Shown here piece after piece: positions 1 through 8,687 of a stretch of 64,000 nucleotides of DNA (positions are counted from its first letter, which is position 1; each line of letters starts with the position of its first letter). This stretch comes from JAITVB01 sp031553805 (GTDB lineage: Bacteria; Bacteroidota; Bacteroidia; Bacteroidales; Rikenellaceae), in NCBI GenBank assembly GCA_031553805.1, contig JAVBLC010000001.1, positions 195,361-259,360 on the forward strand, given 5' to 3'. Position numbers and translations under genes: made by a program. The notes beneath the pieces were generated by a model, which ran no database searches, was not told the DNA's origin, and saw only the letters and a list, made by a program, of their open reading frames with translations.

Positions 1-13
1 ACCACAAACAACA

Positions 14-646
14 TTGATCGTGAAAGACATAGCAAAAAGATCCGGAAAATACCTGCGGGAACTTTCTGTAGTCGTGGTCGGCATCGTGATCACCTTCGGC
101 CTCAACGGCTGGATCGGCCACCGGAGTGAACAAAAAGAAGCCGAACGTTACCTGCAAATGGTAAAAACCGAACTGGAAGAAAACCTGGGCATCGTGCAGG
201 AACAGTTCGTATTCTACGGAGAGACCCGCGATTTCGCAAAATATCTGTTGTCAGCAGGCGATCAGAAGCAACTGCAGGCCGATAGCGTAGCCAAATACGA
301 AAGCCTGATGAGGACATTGAAAATAATGACTTATGAAGCGAGCGCCTTCGAAGCCCTGAAGTCGTCGGGGGCGATGCGGCTAATCAAGGACGAGGAACTG
401 TTGAAATCGATCATCGATTGTTACACTCTGCTGGAACGCGCCAAAAGCATCGGCGACAGCGAAATGAGCCGGAAAGAGACCGAAATGCGCGACATCGTCC
501 GGGAATATGGAGTAGCCGAAGAGATCTTCGAGTTGAAGAAACCGGAATACAAACCTTTGTTCCATTATTTTTCTTCCTACTCCGCCCCTGAGGGGAGCTT
601 TTGGGATTGTGCCGAACAAATTGAGAAAACATTAGCTTTATTTTAA
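14..646 (+). CDS. Small single-pass membrane protein, DUF6090-like
   Basis: A 210-residue protein of unknown function. One hydrophobic segment lies at about residues 18-36 (LSVVVVGIVITFGLNGW), followed by a charged helical region that starts with HRSEQKEAERYL. This N-terminal membrane helix plus helical tail resembles the Bacteroidota DUF6090 family, judged from memory. The start is uncertain: TTG at 14 is the first candidate, GTG at 20 is another, and the frame stays open to the left edge of the window, so the N-terminus may be incomplete. It lies 18 bp upstream of the phenylacetate-CoA ligase gene on the same strand. No function can be assigned. Confidence 0.6.
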   Translation: MIVKDIAKRSGKYLRELSVVVVGIVITFGLNGWIGHRSEQKEAERYLQMVKTELEENLGIVQEQFVFYGETRDFAKYLLSAGDQKQLQADSVAKYESLMRTLKIMTYEASAFEALKSSGAMRLIKDEELLKSIIDCYTLLERAKSIGDSEMSRKETEMRDIVREYGVAEEIFELKKPEYKPLFHYFSSYSAPEGSFWDCAEQIEKTLALF

Positions 647-664
647 GATCGAAAATTTCGAAAG

Positions 665-1966
665 ATGATCTGGAACGAAACAGCGGAATGCCGCTCGCGC
701 GAAGAGATGCGCCGCCTGCAGGGCGAACGCCTGCGCGAAACCGTCGAGCGCGTCTACCACAACACCCCTTTCTACCGCCGCAAGATGCAGGAAATGGGGC
801 TGATGCCGAGCGACATCGAAACCATTGACGATATCGTCAAATTGCCTTTTACGACCAAGCAGGATTTGCGCGACAACTATCCTTACGGACTTTTTGCCGT
901 GCCGATGTCGGAAATCATCCGCCTGCACGCCTCGTCCGGCACGACGGGCAACCCGACCGTGGTGGGCTACACCCGCCGCGACCTGTCGGTATGGAGCGAG
1001 ATGATCGCCCGCTGCCTGAGCGCCTACGGGGCCACGCGCGACGATATTTTTCATGTGGCCTACGGCTATGGGTTGTTTACCGGCGGCCTGGGGCTGCACT
1101 ACGGCGTGGAAACGCTGGGTGGAACGGTGATCCCGGCTTCGAGCGGCAACACATCGAAACAGATCCAGCTTTTACGGGACTTTGGTGCTACCGCTATCGC
1201 ATGTACGCCCTCTTACGCCCTCTACCTGGGCGAGGCGATCGCGGCGGCTGGCGTTTCGATGAAAGATATAAAGTTGCGCATCGGCATCTTCGGCGCCGAA
1301 CCGTGGACCGAGAATATGCGGAAAGAGATCGAGGCCAAGCTCGGGATCAAAGCCTACAACATCTACGGCCTGAGCGAGATCATGGGCCCCGGTGTGTCGC
1401 ACGAGTGCGAGTGCCAATGCGGGTCGCACATCATCGAAGACCACTTTTTCGCCGAGATCGTCGATCCCGATTCGTTGCAGCAACAACCTTACGGCACGAC
1501 GGGCGAACTGGTCTTCACCACGCTGACCAAAGAGGGCCTGCCGCTGTTGCGTTACCGCACGAAAGACCTTTGTTCGCTCGACGAATCGCCCTGTGCCTGC
1601 GGCCGCACCACAGCCCGGATGAGCCGCATCATCGGCCGCAGCGACGATATGCTGATCATCCGCGGGGTCAATGTCTTCCCGTCGCAGATCGAAAGCGTGA
1701 TCCTCGAGATCGAAGAGTGCGAACCCCACTACCTGCTGGTGGTCAACCGGGTGAACAACCTCGACACGCTCGAGGTGCAGATCGAGGTGCGCGAGGACTT
1801 TTTCTCGGATGAGCTGAGCAAGATGCTCGACCTGCGGAAGAAGATCGGCCACCGCATCCAAAGCGTGCTGGGTATCGCGGCCGACGTGAAACTGGTCGAA
1901 CCGCGCTCGATCCCCCGCAGCGAAGGAAAAGCGAAACGTGTTATCGATAACCGAAAATTCGAATAA
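665..1966 (+). CDS. paaK: Phenylacetate-CoA ligase
   Basis: Cytoplasmic adenylate-forming enzyme that activates phenylacetate or related aryl acids to the CoA thioester. The 433-residue length is normal for the family. Visible motifs are the AMP-binding loop HASSGTTGNPTVVGYT (about residues 91-106), YGLSEIMGPG, LLRYRTKDL, the hinge GRSDDMLIIRGVNVFP, and the C-terminal SEGKAKR carrying the probable catalytic lysine. A cysteine cluster (SHECECQCGSH and CACG) suggests a bound metal. The tandem-ACT gene follows 15 bp downstream, a common Bacteroidota pairing often linked to indolepyruvate oxidoreductase genes, none of which are in this window. The exact aryl substrate is not determinable. Confidence 0.92.
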   Translation: MIWNETAECRSREEMRRLQGERLRETVERVYHNTPFYRRKMQEMGLMPSDIETIDDIVKLPFTTKQDLRDNYPYGLFAVPMSEIIRLHASSGTTGNPTVVGYTRRDLSVWSEMIARCLSAYGATRDDIFHVAYGYGLFTGGLGLHYGVETLGGTVIPASSGNTSKQIQLLRDFGATAIACTPSYALYLGEAIAAAGVSMKDIKLRIGIFGAEPWTENMRKEIEAKLGIKAYNIYGLSEIMGPGVSHECECQCGSHIIEDHFFAEIVDPDSLQQQPYGTTGELVFTTLTKEGLPLLRYRTKDLCSLDESPCACGRTTARMSRIIGRSDDMLIIRGVNVFPSQIESVILEIEECEPHYLLVVNRVNNLDTLEVQIEVREDFFSDELSKMLDLRKKIGHRIQSVLGIAADVKLVEPRSIPRSEGKAKRVIDNRKFE

Positions 1967-1981
1967 AAATCCCCTTGCCTT

Positions 1982-2377
1982 ATGATTGCCAAACAGTTGT
2001 CTGTATTTCTGGAAAACAAGACGGGCCGGATCAACGAAGTGACCCGCATCCTGGGTGCCGCCGGGATCAACATGACGGCCTTCAGCATCGCCGAAACGGC
2101 CGATTTCGGCATCCTGCGGGTGATTGTGTCGGATGTCGACAAGGCCGTAGCCGTGCTGCGCGAGAACCGCTACACGGTAAAGTTGACCGATGTAGTGTGC
2201 CTCGACTGCCCGAATGTGCCGGGCGCCCTTTCGGGGGTGTTGGAACACCTGGCCGAGGAGAATGTCTTTATCGAGTATATGTATGCTTTTTCGCGGGGTG
2301 AGATCGCGAGTGTGGTGATCCGTCCGACGGACATCGCGCGGTGCGTTGCCATCCTCGAAAAGTATCACCTCGGGTAA
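1982..2377 (+). CDS. Tandem ACT-domain protein
   Basis: A 131-residue protein made almost entirely of two ACT folds: residues 1-66 (starting MIAKQLSVFLENKTGRINEV) and about 70-131 (starting VVCLDCPNVPGALSGVLEHL). ACT domains bind small ligands, usually amino acids. With no catalytic domain, this is probably a ligand sensor or regulatory partner. It directly follows paaK on the same strand, so a role tied to aromatic amino acid or aryl acid metabolism is inferred from context only. No DNA-binding domain is visible. Confidence 0.85.
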   Translation: MIAKQLSVFLENKTGRINEVTRILGAAGINMTAFSIAETADFGILRVIVSDVDKAVAVLRENRYTVKLTDVVCLDCPNVPGALSGVLEHLAEENVFIEYMYAFSRGEIASVVIRPTDIARCVAILEKYHLG

Positions 2378-2394
2378 GGTACCTCCCCCGACGC

Positions 2395-2593
2395 GTTCCC
2401 GCACAGGGAGATTTTTCAAAATAAAATCAATCCCCCAAAAACGAAGCTTTGGCTTCGCCAGGGACCACCTCGTTGCGGTTTCAGAGAAACCTCCTATGTT
2501 GAACTTGTTCGCTGCTTACTTGCTCAAGTAAGTTCCCGCCTTTTGGACGGGCCATGACCTCAGTCGCGGCCCGTTTTATAAAAAAGGTGCCGG
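2395..2593. repeat. Degenerate intergenic repeat copy R0 between convergent genes
   Basis: Noncoding stretch between the converging ACT and dusB genes. It has the same building blocks as the intergenic repeats elsewhere in the window: a cgttcccgcacagggagat block, a cttcg/cgaag small hairpin (gaagctttggcttcg), and near its right end a decayed core (cccgttttataaaaaagg) of the GCTTTTTATAAAAAGC palindrome. It probably acts as a bidirectional transcription end (inference). Confidence 0.45.
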
Positions 2594-3577
2594 TTAGAGG
2601 CTGCCCCACCGCTCGGCGATCCCGTCTATTGTTTGGTGCAGTTCAGCCGGGTCGTTGAGGGTGACTAATTTCATGCGGGTTTCTTTGAAATCGGGCAACC
2701 CTTTGAAATAGGCGCTCAGGTGGCGGCGCATCTCGAGAACACCTACTTTCGGACCTTTGAATTCGATGGATTTGTCGAGGTGGAGTTTGGCCAGGGCAAT
2801 GCGCTCAATCACTGACGGCGGGGGCGGGATAACGCCCGTTTCGAGATAGGTCCTGATTTCACGGAAAATCCAGGGGCGGCCGTAAGTCGCCCTGCCGATC
2901 ATGATACCGTCGACACCCCAGCGGTCGAAGGCCTCTCGGGCGCTTTCGGGCGAGTCGATGTCGCCGTTGCCGATGATGGGGATCTTTATGGCGGGGTTGT
3001 TTTTGACGGCTCCGATGAGGGTCCAGTCGGCTTCGCCTTTGTAAAGTTGGCAACGGGTACGGCCGTGGATGGTGAGGGCGGTGATACCCACGTCCTGCAG
3101 GCGCAGGGCGATCTCCTCGATATTTTTTGAATCCTGGTCCCAGCCCAGACGGGTTTTGACAGTGACGGGCAGTTTGACAGCTTCGACGATGCGGCGGGTC
3201 ATTTCGACCATCAGCGGCACGTCGCGCATCATGCCCGAGCCGGCACCACGGTTGGCGATCTTTTTGACCGGGCAACCGAAGTTGATGTCGATCAGGTCGG
3301 GGCGTGCGGCTTCGGCGCGGCGGGCGGCCTCGACCATCGGCTCGACCAGGTGGCCGTAGAGCTGGATGCCGACCGGGCGCTCATAATCGTAAATGCGCAA
3401 CTTGGCCATCGACTTGGCGGCGTCACGGATCAGCCCGTCCGAAGAGATGAACTCGGAGTAGACGACGTCGGCCCCGTATTGCTTGCAGATATAACGGAAC
3501 GAGGGGTCGGTCACATCTTCCATCGGGGCGAGGAAGAGAGGTTGGTCGGGGAGTTCGATGTGGGCGATTCTTACCAC
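2594..3577 (-). CDS. dusB: tRNA-dihydrouridine synthase DusB
   Basis: FMN enzyme that reduces specific uridines in the tRNA D-loop. The 327-residue length fits. Motifs seen: LAPMEDVTDPSFR near the N-terminus (FMN site), INFGCPVKKIANRGAGSGM with the catalytic cysteine (about residue 100), TVKTRLGWD, ALTIHGRTRCQLYKG, and the GNGDI and IGRATYGRPWIF regions that bind FMN phosphate. The start is GTG at 3577; it overlaps the end of ung by 7 bp, so the two genes form an ung-dusB operon. DusB rather than another Dus subfamily is chosen from the overall sequence pattern. Confidence 0.93.
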   Translation of the reverse strand: MVRIAHIELPDQPLFLAPMEDVTDPSFRYICKQYGADVVYSEFISSDGLIRDAAKSMAKLRIYDYERPVGIQLYGHLVEPMVEAARRAEAARPDLIDINFGCPVKKIANRGAGSGMMRDVPLMVEMTRRIVEAVKLPVTVKTRLGWDQDSKNIEEIALRLQDVGITALTIHGRTRCQLYKGEADWTLIGAVKNNPAIKIPIIGNGDIDSPESAREAFDRWGVDGIMIGRATYGRPWIFREIRTYLETGVIPPPPSVIERIALAKLHLDKSIEFKGPKVGVLEMRRHLSAYFKGLPDFKETRMKLVTLNDPAELHQTIDGIAERWGSL

Positions 3578-4233
3578 GCGATGGGTGTTTTACCGGTCGA
3601 AACCAGGTATTCGTTGGTTTTCAAAAAGTGGTCGCACCCGAAAAAGCCGCGGTAGGCCGACAGGGGCGAGGGGTGGACGGTTTTCAGGATGCAGTTGTGC
3701 ACAGGGTCGACAGCGGCCGCCTTGCGCTGGGCGTAAGAGCCCCACAGCAGGTAAACGATACCTTGTTTTTCACGGGCAATGGCGTTGACCACGGCGTCGG
3801 TAAACGTTTCCCAGCCGCGTCCCTGGTGCGAGGCGGCTTGCCCGGCGCGGACGGTGAGCACGGCGTTGAGCAGCAGCACCCCTTGGCGCGCCCAGCGGTT
3901 CAGGTCGCCATCCGTCGGGATCGGTTGGCCGGTTTCCTGTTTGATTTCTGAAAAAATATTCTGCAACGACGGCGGGAAAGGCACGCCCGGACCGACCGAG
4001 AAGCAAAGGCCGTTGGCCTGTCCCGGGCCGTGATAAGGGTCTTGCCCGATAATAACGACTTTCAACGCATCGAACGGGCAGGCGTCGAACGCCGCAAAGA
4101 TTTTTTTCCCCGGGGGGTAAACAGTTCCCCCGGCATACTCTTCATGCACGAACTTGACGAGTTCGGTGAAATAAGATTTTTCGAATTCGGGCGCCAGACG
4201 GGATTTCCAGCTTTCGGCGATTTTTACGTCCAT
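3571..4233 (-). CDS. ung: Uracil-DNA glycosylase
   Basis: Removes uracil from DNA in base-excision repair. The family-1 motifs are present: GQDPYHG with the catalytic Asp (about residues 63-69) and HPSPLSAYRGF (about 187-197), plus GVLLLNAVLTV. The ATG at 4233 (MDVKIAESWKSRL) is chosen over the further-upstream ATG at 4299 because it gives the normal length of about 220 residues and starts at the conserved N-terminal segment. The stop overlaps the dusB start. Confidence 0.94.
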   Translation of the reverse strand: MDVKIAESWKSRLAPEFEKSYFTELVKFVHEEYAGGTVYPPGKKIFAAFDACPFDALKVVIIGQDPYHGPGQANGLCFSVGPGVPFPPSLQNIFSEIKQETGQPIPTDGDLNRWARQGVLLLNAVLTVRAGQAASHQGRGWETFTDAVVNAIAREKQGIVYLLWGSYAQRKAAAVDPVHNCILKTVHPSPLSAYRGFFGCDHFLKTNEYLVSTGKTPIAW

Positions 4234-4299
4234 ATCCTTGTGCGTTTCGGGAACAAAGATAGAGATTTTCGGAATTATATCATGGTATTGCCGGCCCAT

Positions 4300-4440
4300 C
4301 TCATGCTGAGTCGCATATGCCTCGCATGTCAGCGCAAAGTTCGAGTTAAAATTTTCTGATCTGCCTGACTCGCCTGTTGCTTAGGCGACGACCTCGGTTG
4401 GGATCGTGCTTTACAAAAAGCGGCAGTACCCGCGTACGAC
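4300..4440. repeat. Decayed intergenic repeat copy
   Basis: Spacer between the ung start and the 3' end of the SGNH hydrolase. It contains gtgctttacaaaaagcggcagtac, which matches the GC..CTTTTTATAAAAAGCGGCAGT core of the dispersed repeat with one change in the palindrome, and upstream fragments (aaaattttctgatctgc) that match its left flank only poorly. Confidence 0.35.
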
Positions 4441-5976
4441 CTAGTCGCAGTAGTAGTATTGGTATCTTTTGTGGGCGGCGTCGAGGGAGAGGAAGAGTTC
4501 CTGGGCTATTTTGCGTCCGCCGGCGTAGTTGATGTGGGTGTAATCTTTGTTGGCGAGCGGGGGGCTTGCCTGGACGAATTTGCGCATACCGTTGCGTCCG
4601 CCCATGGCCTGGAAGGTGTTCCAGAAAGCGATGCCGGTTTCGCGGGCGATTTCGCGTTGGGTTTCGACCATGGCCAGGATGCCGGGGGGGGTGACCATTT
4701 CACCGCCGCGGTTGACGTTGCGGTCGCCGATCGAAAAGAGCAGGAAACTCGTTTCGGGCATTCGCGAGCGGAGGTAGTTGATCACCGACACCATGCGGCG
4801 TTGGTAGGTGGTGAAATTGGTGCGGTCGGGTTCGGCGCTGTTGAGGCCGTACTGGAGGATCACCAGGTCGTATTTCATCAGGTCGTTGAGTTCGACCAGG
4901 CGCTCGGGGTCGGTCCGCAGCAAGTTGAATCCGGTGGAGCTGCGCAACGAGTAGTTGTCGACGTAGACCCCCTTGTTGTCATCGAAGAAAAAGCCGTAGC
5001 CGGTGAATTTATCGGCGTGGTCGATGGTCAGCCCGACCGACGAGATCTTGTCGTTGTCGACGGTGAGCAATTGCAGCCCCGATTTTGGGGCGAGGTCGTA
5101 TTTCCGGGCCCCGGCACGATTGACTTCGAGCGAAACGGCCGAGTTGCCCTGGTTGAGGCACAGCAACGACGCCTTGGCGCTGGTTTGGGCGTGGGACTTG
5201 GCGGGCGTGGTGTGGAAAGAGAACGACGCGCCGTCGGTGGGGGTGAAATATTGTCCGCCGAAGAGCAGGCGGGTAGTGTCGATCCCGCGGGAAGTCAGAA
5301 CGGAACTGACGGCCCAGTTGCGTGTTTCGACGGCAAAGGTGCTTTGGTAGCGGACGATCGGCGAAAGCGGCACGAAGCCCACGCCGTTGCCACCGTGGAT
5401 CGACTGGAGCATTTCGCGCAGGTCGCAGGTGAGGATATCGGCTTCGATGAACGAGTCGCCGATGAAGGCGATCCGCACCGGACGCCCGATCTCATTGACT
5501 TGCGACAGGGCGGCGAAGAAGTGGTTCATCGCCGAGCTGTCGGACGTGTAATCCTCGATCTGTATCACCTTGGAATCGATCGTCGGGGCGGGGCCTTTGT
5601 ACCACAGCAGGCGCTCGGAGTGCGACATTGAACCGGGAATGTTTTCGATCGCCGCCAGCAGCGTGTCGAGCCGGCGCGGCCCGATCGAGTCGGGTTTCCG
5701 CATCACGGAATAGGGAATGATCGGGGTGATGGTATCTCTCGGGTTGTCGGAAATGAGCGGCGAGAGCAGTTCGGGGGTCTCTACTTTTTCAGGCGCTTTC
5801 ACCGCCTCGGCGTATTCCGGAAAATCGTCCGGGTCGCGTTGCTGGATGTCCGAGAAAAGATTGACCTTCTTGAATACCCCGTCGGCCGGCTGCCACGCTG
5901 AAACAAACAGCAGCAGGACGATGGTCATCGCCAGCAACTGGATCGTATCGACTATGTAGTTTTCGCTCGGTTTCAT
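4441..5976 (-). CDS. Membrane-anchored SGNH/GDSL-family hydrolase
   Basis: A 511-residue protein with an N-terminal transmembrane helix (about residues 13-30, IQLLAMTIVLLLFVSAW), an acidic/proline-rich linker, and a C-terminal SGNH hydrolase domain. Block I is AFIGDSFIEADILTCDLREM with the nucleophile Ser, an Asn-containing block is VILQYGLNSAEPD, and the catalytic Asp/His pair is DYTHINYAGG near the C-terminus. Likely an extracytoplasmic esterase or deacetylase acting on carbohydrate or cell-wall acyl groups; the substrate is unknown and no MBOAT acyltransferase partner is nearby. The start at 5976 (MKPSENYIVD) is preferred to the ATG at 6027 because it directly precedes the membrane helix. 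Confidence 0.8.
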   Translation of the reverse strand: MKPSENYIVDTIQLLAMTIVLLLFVSAWQPADGVFKKVNLFSDIQQRDPDDFPEYAEAVKAPEKVETPELLSPLISDNPRDTITPIIPYSVMRKPDSIGPRRLDTLLAAIENIPGSMSHSERLLWYKGPAPTIDSKVIQIEDYTSDSSAMNHFFAALSQVNEIGRPVRIAFIGDSFIEADILTCDLREMLQSIHGGNGVGFVPLSPIVRYQSTFAVETRNWAVSSVLTSRGIDTTRLLFGGQYFTPTDGASFSFHTTPAKSHAQTSAKASLLCLNQGNSAVSLEVNRAGARKYDLAPKSGLQLLTVDNDKISSVGLTIDHADKFTGYGFFFDDNKGVYVDNYSLRSSTGFNLLRTDPERLVELNDLMKYDLVILQYGLNSAEPDRTNFTTYQRRMVSVINYLRSRMPETSFLLFSIGDRNVNRGGEMVTPPGILAMVETQREIARETGIAFWNTFQAMGGRNGMRKFVQASPPLANKDYTHINYAGGRKIAQELFLSLDAAHKRYQYYYCD

Positions 5977-6001
5977 AACTATTCCACGGGAAATCGGTCG
6001 A

Positions 6002-6009
6002 CAAAGATA
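6002..6009 (-). promoter_or_regulatory. Bacteroidota -7 element for the SGNH hydrolase
   Basis: On the minus strand this reads TATCTTTG, matching the Bacteroidota primary sigma -7 consensus TAnnTTTG, about 26 bp ahead of the chosen ATG at 5976. No clear TTG -33 element is seen at the usual 19-21 nt spacing. The position supports the start at 5976 over the one at 6027. Confidence 0.5.
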
Positions 6010-6122
6010 ATAATTCCCCCAATACAACAGCCCGAGGGAGACGAAATTTTTCCCGTACGCGCCGTTTACCGGAGCTTTTTTCGGACTTGGGCGTGTTTTT
6101 AGTGTGTTTTCTGCCGAAAAAC

Positions 6123-6443
6123 CTATGCTTCGCCGCCTGCGACGGGGAATGAAAACGGGGCCGGGGCGGCCATCGGGCCGATGATGCGGATTTCGCCGAA
6201 CATCGCCTCGTATTTCCCGATGTTGTCCTGCAACGAGAGGAGCAGGCGCTTGGCGTGCTCGGGGGTGAGAATGACGCGGCTCTTGACCTGGGCCTTGGGA
6301 ATCCCGGGCAGCAGCCGCACGAAGTCGAGCACGAACTCCGACGAGGAGTGCGAAATGATCGCCATGTTCGAGTAAACGCCTTCGGCCACAGCCTCGGTCA
6401 GCTCGATATTTATTTCATTGGGTTTTTGATCGTCCTTTTCCAT
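6123..6443 (-). CDS. DUF3467 domain protein
   Basis: A 106-residue protein matching the DUF3467 family, common in Bacteroidota and of unknown function. The recognised core runs from INIELTEAVAEGVYSNMA through SSSEFVLDFVRLLPGIPKA and RVILTPEHAKRLLLSLQDNI. No signal peptide or membrane segment. The ATG at 6443 (MEKDDQKPNEI) is chosen because the upstream extension to 6569 is low-complexity and not family-like. It stands alone between oppositely oriented or distant genes. Confidence 0.8.
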   Translation of the reverse strand: MEKDDQKPNEINIELTEAVAEGVYSNMAIISHSSSEFVLDFVRLLPGIPKAQVKSRVILTPEHAKRLLLSLQDNIGKYEAMFGEIRIIGPMAAPAPFSFPVAGGEA

Positions 6444-6612
6444 AATTTTTCGACATAAGGTTTTTGTACTTCCCGCCGGAAGCGGGGATAGCGGCAAAGA
6501 TATCAAATTTCGTGCAGGGATAAGGATTTTGGCGCAGAATTTTTCACAATTTCCGAGGAACCCGTCCAAGGCGACACAAAACGAAAATGCTGAAAAATCT
6601 CAGAAAATTTCA

Positions 6613-6620
6613 TAGCTTTG
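6613..6620 (+). promoter_or_regulatory. Bacteroidota -7 element for the bicupin gene
   Basis: TAGCTTTG matches TAnnTTTG and lies 35 bp before the ATG at 6655. The matching -33 TTG is not obvious. Confidence 0.45.
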
Positions 6621-6654
6621 TTTTCGATTCATCCGTCTAAAACCCGAAAAACCA

Positions 6655-7446
6655 ATGAAAAAGATCCTCTTTGCCCTGATCGTGGCCGGTGTGTCGGCCT
6701 CCGCGTGGGCCCAGGCGCCGAAGACCGACGGTGCGAGCGCCGACATCGCCGCCTGCGTGTCGGTGATGACCGACGACAACGTTGAGGCCACCGGCGCCGG
6801 CTGGCAATACTGGTTCATCCCTAAGGGCGCGGCCGACACGTTGACCGTCAAGATGTCGCGCGTGTGGAAGGTGCCCTATTCGCACACCCCCCACCAGCAC
6901 AACGAGGACGAAGCGTTCTACGTGGCCCAGGGCCCGCTCGTTTTCCACCTCAACGGCGAGGAACGCACGCTGCAGACGGGTGATTTTTTCTACGCCCCGA
7001 GCGGATCGAGCCACAATATCCGCCGTCCGGGCGAAGAGCCGATCCAATACTTGGTGATGAAACGCGAAACGGTCGAAAAGCTCGACAAACCCTATCCTTT
7101 CAAGGAAAATTACACGATCGACGACTGCATCAACCCGTTCGACGAAATGGGCCTCGTCGCCAACGGGCCGGCTAAAGCCTTTTGGTATTTGACCAAGGAC
7201 GACACGAAAAGCCTCAACGTAAAACTTTCGATCGTCGCCCCCGACGTGCCGCGTACCCACGCCGCCCACAGCCACCCCGAGCAGGAAGTCTTTTTCATCT
7301 TGGAGGGACAGGCCGAAGTGGAGATGAACGGTAAAACTGTCGTGCTGGGCCCCAACTCGTCGTTCTACTGCCCGCCCGGCTCGCAGCACGGCATCCGCCG
7401 CGTGAGCGACACCACCCTCAAGTACCTGGTCATCAAAACCGAATAG
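6655..7446 (+). CDS. Secreted two-cupin (bicupin) protein
   Basis: A 263-residue protein with a signal peptide (MKKILFALIVAGVSASAWAQ, cleavage after AWA) and two cupin barrels. Cupin 1 (about residues 70-130) has HQHNEDEAFY and SSHNIRR; cupin 2 (about 195-255) has HAAHSHPEQEVFF and SQHGIRR. Each has the His-x-His...Glu...His metal-ligand pattern, so both sites look functional. It acts outside the cytoplasm, either as a small metalloenzyme (dioxygenase or sugar isomerase type) or a binding protein; the substrate cannot be told. It has its own promoter-like element and no clear operon partner. Confidence 0.82.
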   Translation: MKKILFALIVAGVSASAWAQAPKTDGASADIAACVSVMTDDNVEATGAGWQYWFIPKGAADTLTVKMSRVWKVPYSHTPHQHNEDEAFYVAQGPLVFHLNGEERTLQTGDFFYAPSGSSHNIRRPGEEPIQYLVMKRETVEKLDKPYPFKENYTIDDCINPFDEMGLVANGPAKAFWYLTKDDTKSLNVKLSIVAPDVPRTHAAHSHPEQEVFFILEGQAEVEMNGKTVVLGPNSSFYCPPGSQHGIRRVSDTTLKYLVIKTE

Positions 7447-7497
7447 TCCGAATTTTGAAAAATTCGCCCGTCGCGGTTCTGGCCGGGCGGGCGAAAA

Positions 7498-8214
7498 ATG
7501 GTTTATCGCACCTTGAAAAAATTATTCCGTATCGTCGGCTGGACCGTGGCCGGCATCGCTGCGTTTGTCCTGCTTTACTTCGGGGCGGCGTGGTGCTGCT
7601 CGCGCATCGCGATTCCTGCCGAAAAAGGGACTCCGAAAGAGGTGACCATTTTCATCAAGACGAACGGGGCGCACACCGACCTCGTCGTCCCGGTGCGCGA
7701 CGAGGTGATCGACTGGAGCCGCGAGCTGCTCTGCACCAACAACATTTCACAAGATACCGCTTACAGCTACCTGGGCCTGGGCTGGGGCGACAAGGGCTTT
7801 TTCCTCGATATGCCGACGTGGGACGACCTGACGCTTCGGCTGGCCTTCAACGCCTCGTTCTGGCTCAATTCGACCGCGGTGCACGCCACTTACTATCAGG
7901 CGATGGCAGGCGACAGCACCGAACGCCGGATTGAGATCAGCCGCGAGCAATACACCCGCCTGGTGACGTTCATCAAGGACCGTTTTATCACGGCCCCCAA
8001 CGGCCGTTTCATCAATATCCCCACCACAGCCCAATACGGCACGACCGATGCCTTTTACGAGGCCCGGGGCCGCTATAACCTTTTTTATACGTGCAATACG
8101 TGGACGAATTGCGCCCTTGCGGCGGCTGGCCAGCGCCACTGCCTGTGGACGGTTTTCGACAAGGGCATGTTTTTAATCCATGACCGGCCGCGCGCCACCG
8201 CCGATTGGCCTTAA
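7498..8214 (+). CDS. TIGR02117/DUF2459 family membrane-associated protein
   Basis: A 238-residue protein with one N-terminal membrane helix (about residues 15-35, VGWTVAGIAAFVLLYFGAAW), followed by a conserved extracytoplasmic domain recognised by FIKTNGAHTDLVVPV, YLGLGWGDKGFF and the late NLFYTCNTWTNCAL. These segments fit the DUF2459 family, which is structurally suspected to be papain/NlpC-like (the Cys in TCNTWTN would be a candidate active residue); that is inference. It lies 13 bp upstream of folB on the same strand, so the two may be cotranscribed. Confidence 0.75.
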   Translation: MVYRTLKKLFRIVGWTVAGIAAFVLLYFGAAWCCSRIAIPAEKGTPKEVTIFIKTNGAHTDLVVPVRDEVIDWSRELLCTNNISQDTAYSYLGLGWGDKGFFLDMPTWDDLTLRLAFNASFWLNSTAVHATYYQAMAGDSTERRIEISREQYTRLVTFIKDRFITAPNGRFINIPTTAQYGTTDAFYEARGRYNLFYTCNTWTNCALAAAGQRHCLWTVFDKGMFLIHDRPRATADWP

Positions 8215-8227
8215 CCGAACCAACGCT

Positions 8228-8578
8228 ATGGGAATCATCGAGATCGAAGGAATGGAATTTTACGCCCACCACGGCTGCTACGACCTGGAACAGGTCGTGG
8301 GCGGGAAATTCGTCGTGTCGGTGCGGCTCGAAGCCGACTTGTCGGCCGCCGCGGCCAGCGACCGGGTCGAGGACACGATCAACTACCTCGAAGTCTACCG
8401 CATCACCGCCCAGCAGATGGCCCTCCCGGCCCGCATCCTCGAGCATCTGGCCGGACGCATCCTCGACGCCCTCCACGCCGCCTTCCCGCAACTGGCGAAA
8501 GCCACCGTCAAGGTATCGAAAATGCACCCGCCGTTAGGGGGGAAAACCGAGAAAACGAGCGTCACCCTCTCCCGTTGA
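8228..8578 (+). CDS. folB: Dihydroneopterin aldolase
   Basis: Folate pathway enzyme converting 7,8-dihydroneopterin to 6-hydroxymethyl-7,8-dihydropterin and glycolaldehyde. The 116-residue length is typical. Motifs: FYAHHGCYDLEQVVGGKFVV near the N-terminus, DTINYLEVYR, and VKVSKMHPPLGG containing the conserved catalytic Lys. ATG at 8228 (MGIIEIEGMEFYAHHG) is chosen; the in-frame ATG at 8180 lies within the end of the preceding gene and adds a non-family extension. No other folate gene is adjacent. Confidence 0.93.
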   Translation: MGIIEIEGMEFYAHHGCYDLEQVVGGKFVVSVRLEADLSAAAASDRVEDTINYLEVYRITAQQMALPARILEHLAGRILDALHAAFPQLAKATVKVSKMHPPLGGKTEKTSVTLSR

Positions 8579-8591
8579 TCCTTGGCTCTGG

Positions 8592-8687
8592 TTATCAACA
8601 CGTTTTCATCACGCTACGTTTAATTTTTTGATTGACAACACCTTGTGTTGTTAATAACTTTTGAGAAGTTTCCGCGGTTGTGGATAA
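8592..8687. promoter_or_regulatory. Candidate DnaA/regulatory region upstream of nrdJ
   Basis: The 200-bp gap before nrdJ is AT-rich. It contains a perfect DnaA box on the minus strand (TTATCCACA, + strand TGTGGATAA at 8679-8687), a one-mismatch box TTATCAACA at 8592-8600, and a near-perfect palindrome at 8633-8655 (arms TTGACAACAC and GTGTTGTTAA around CTT). DnaA regulates class Ia nrd operons in other bacteria, so control of nrdJ by DnaA or another repressor at the palindrome is plausible. No cobalamin riboswitch signature was recognised. Confidence 0.5.

Noticed and set aside
1172..2419. 415-codon minus-strand frame across paaK and the ACT gene
   Set aside because: Covers two well-supported genes on the other strand and has no family pattern.
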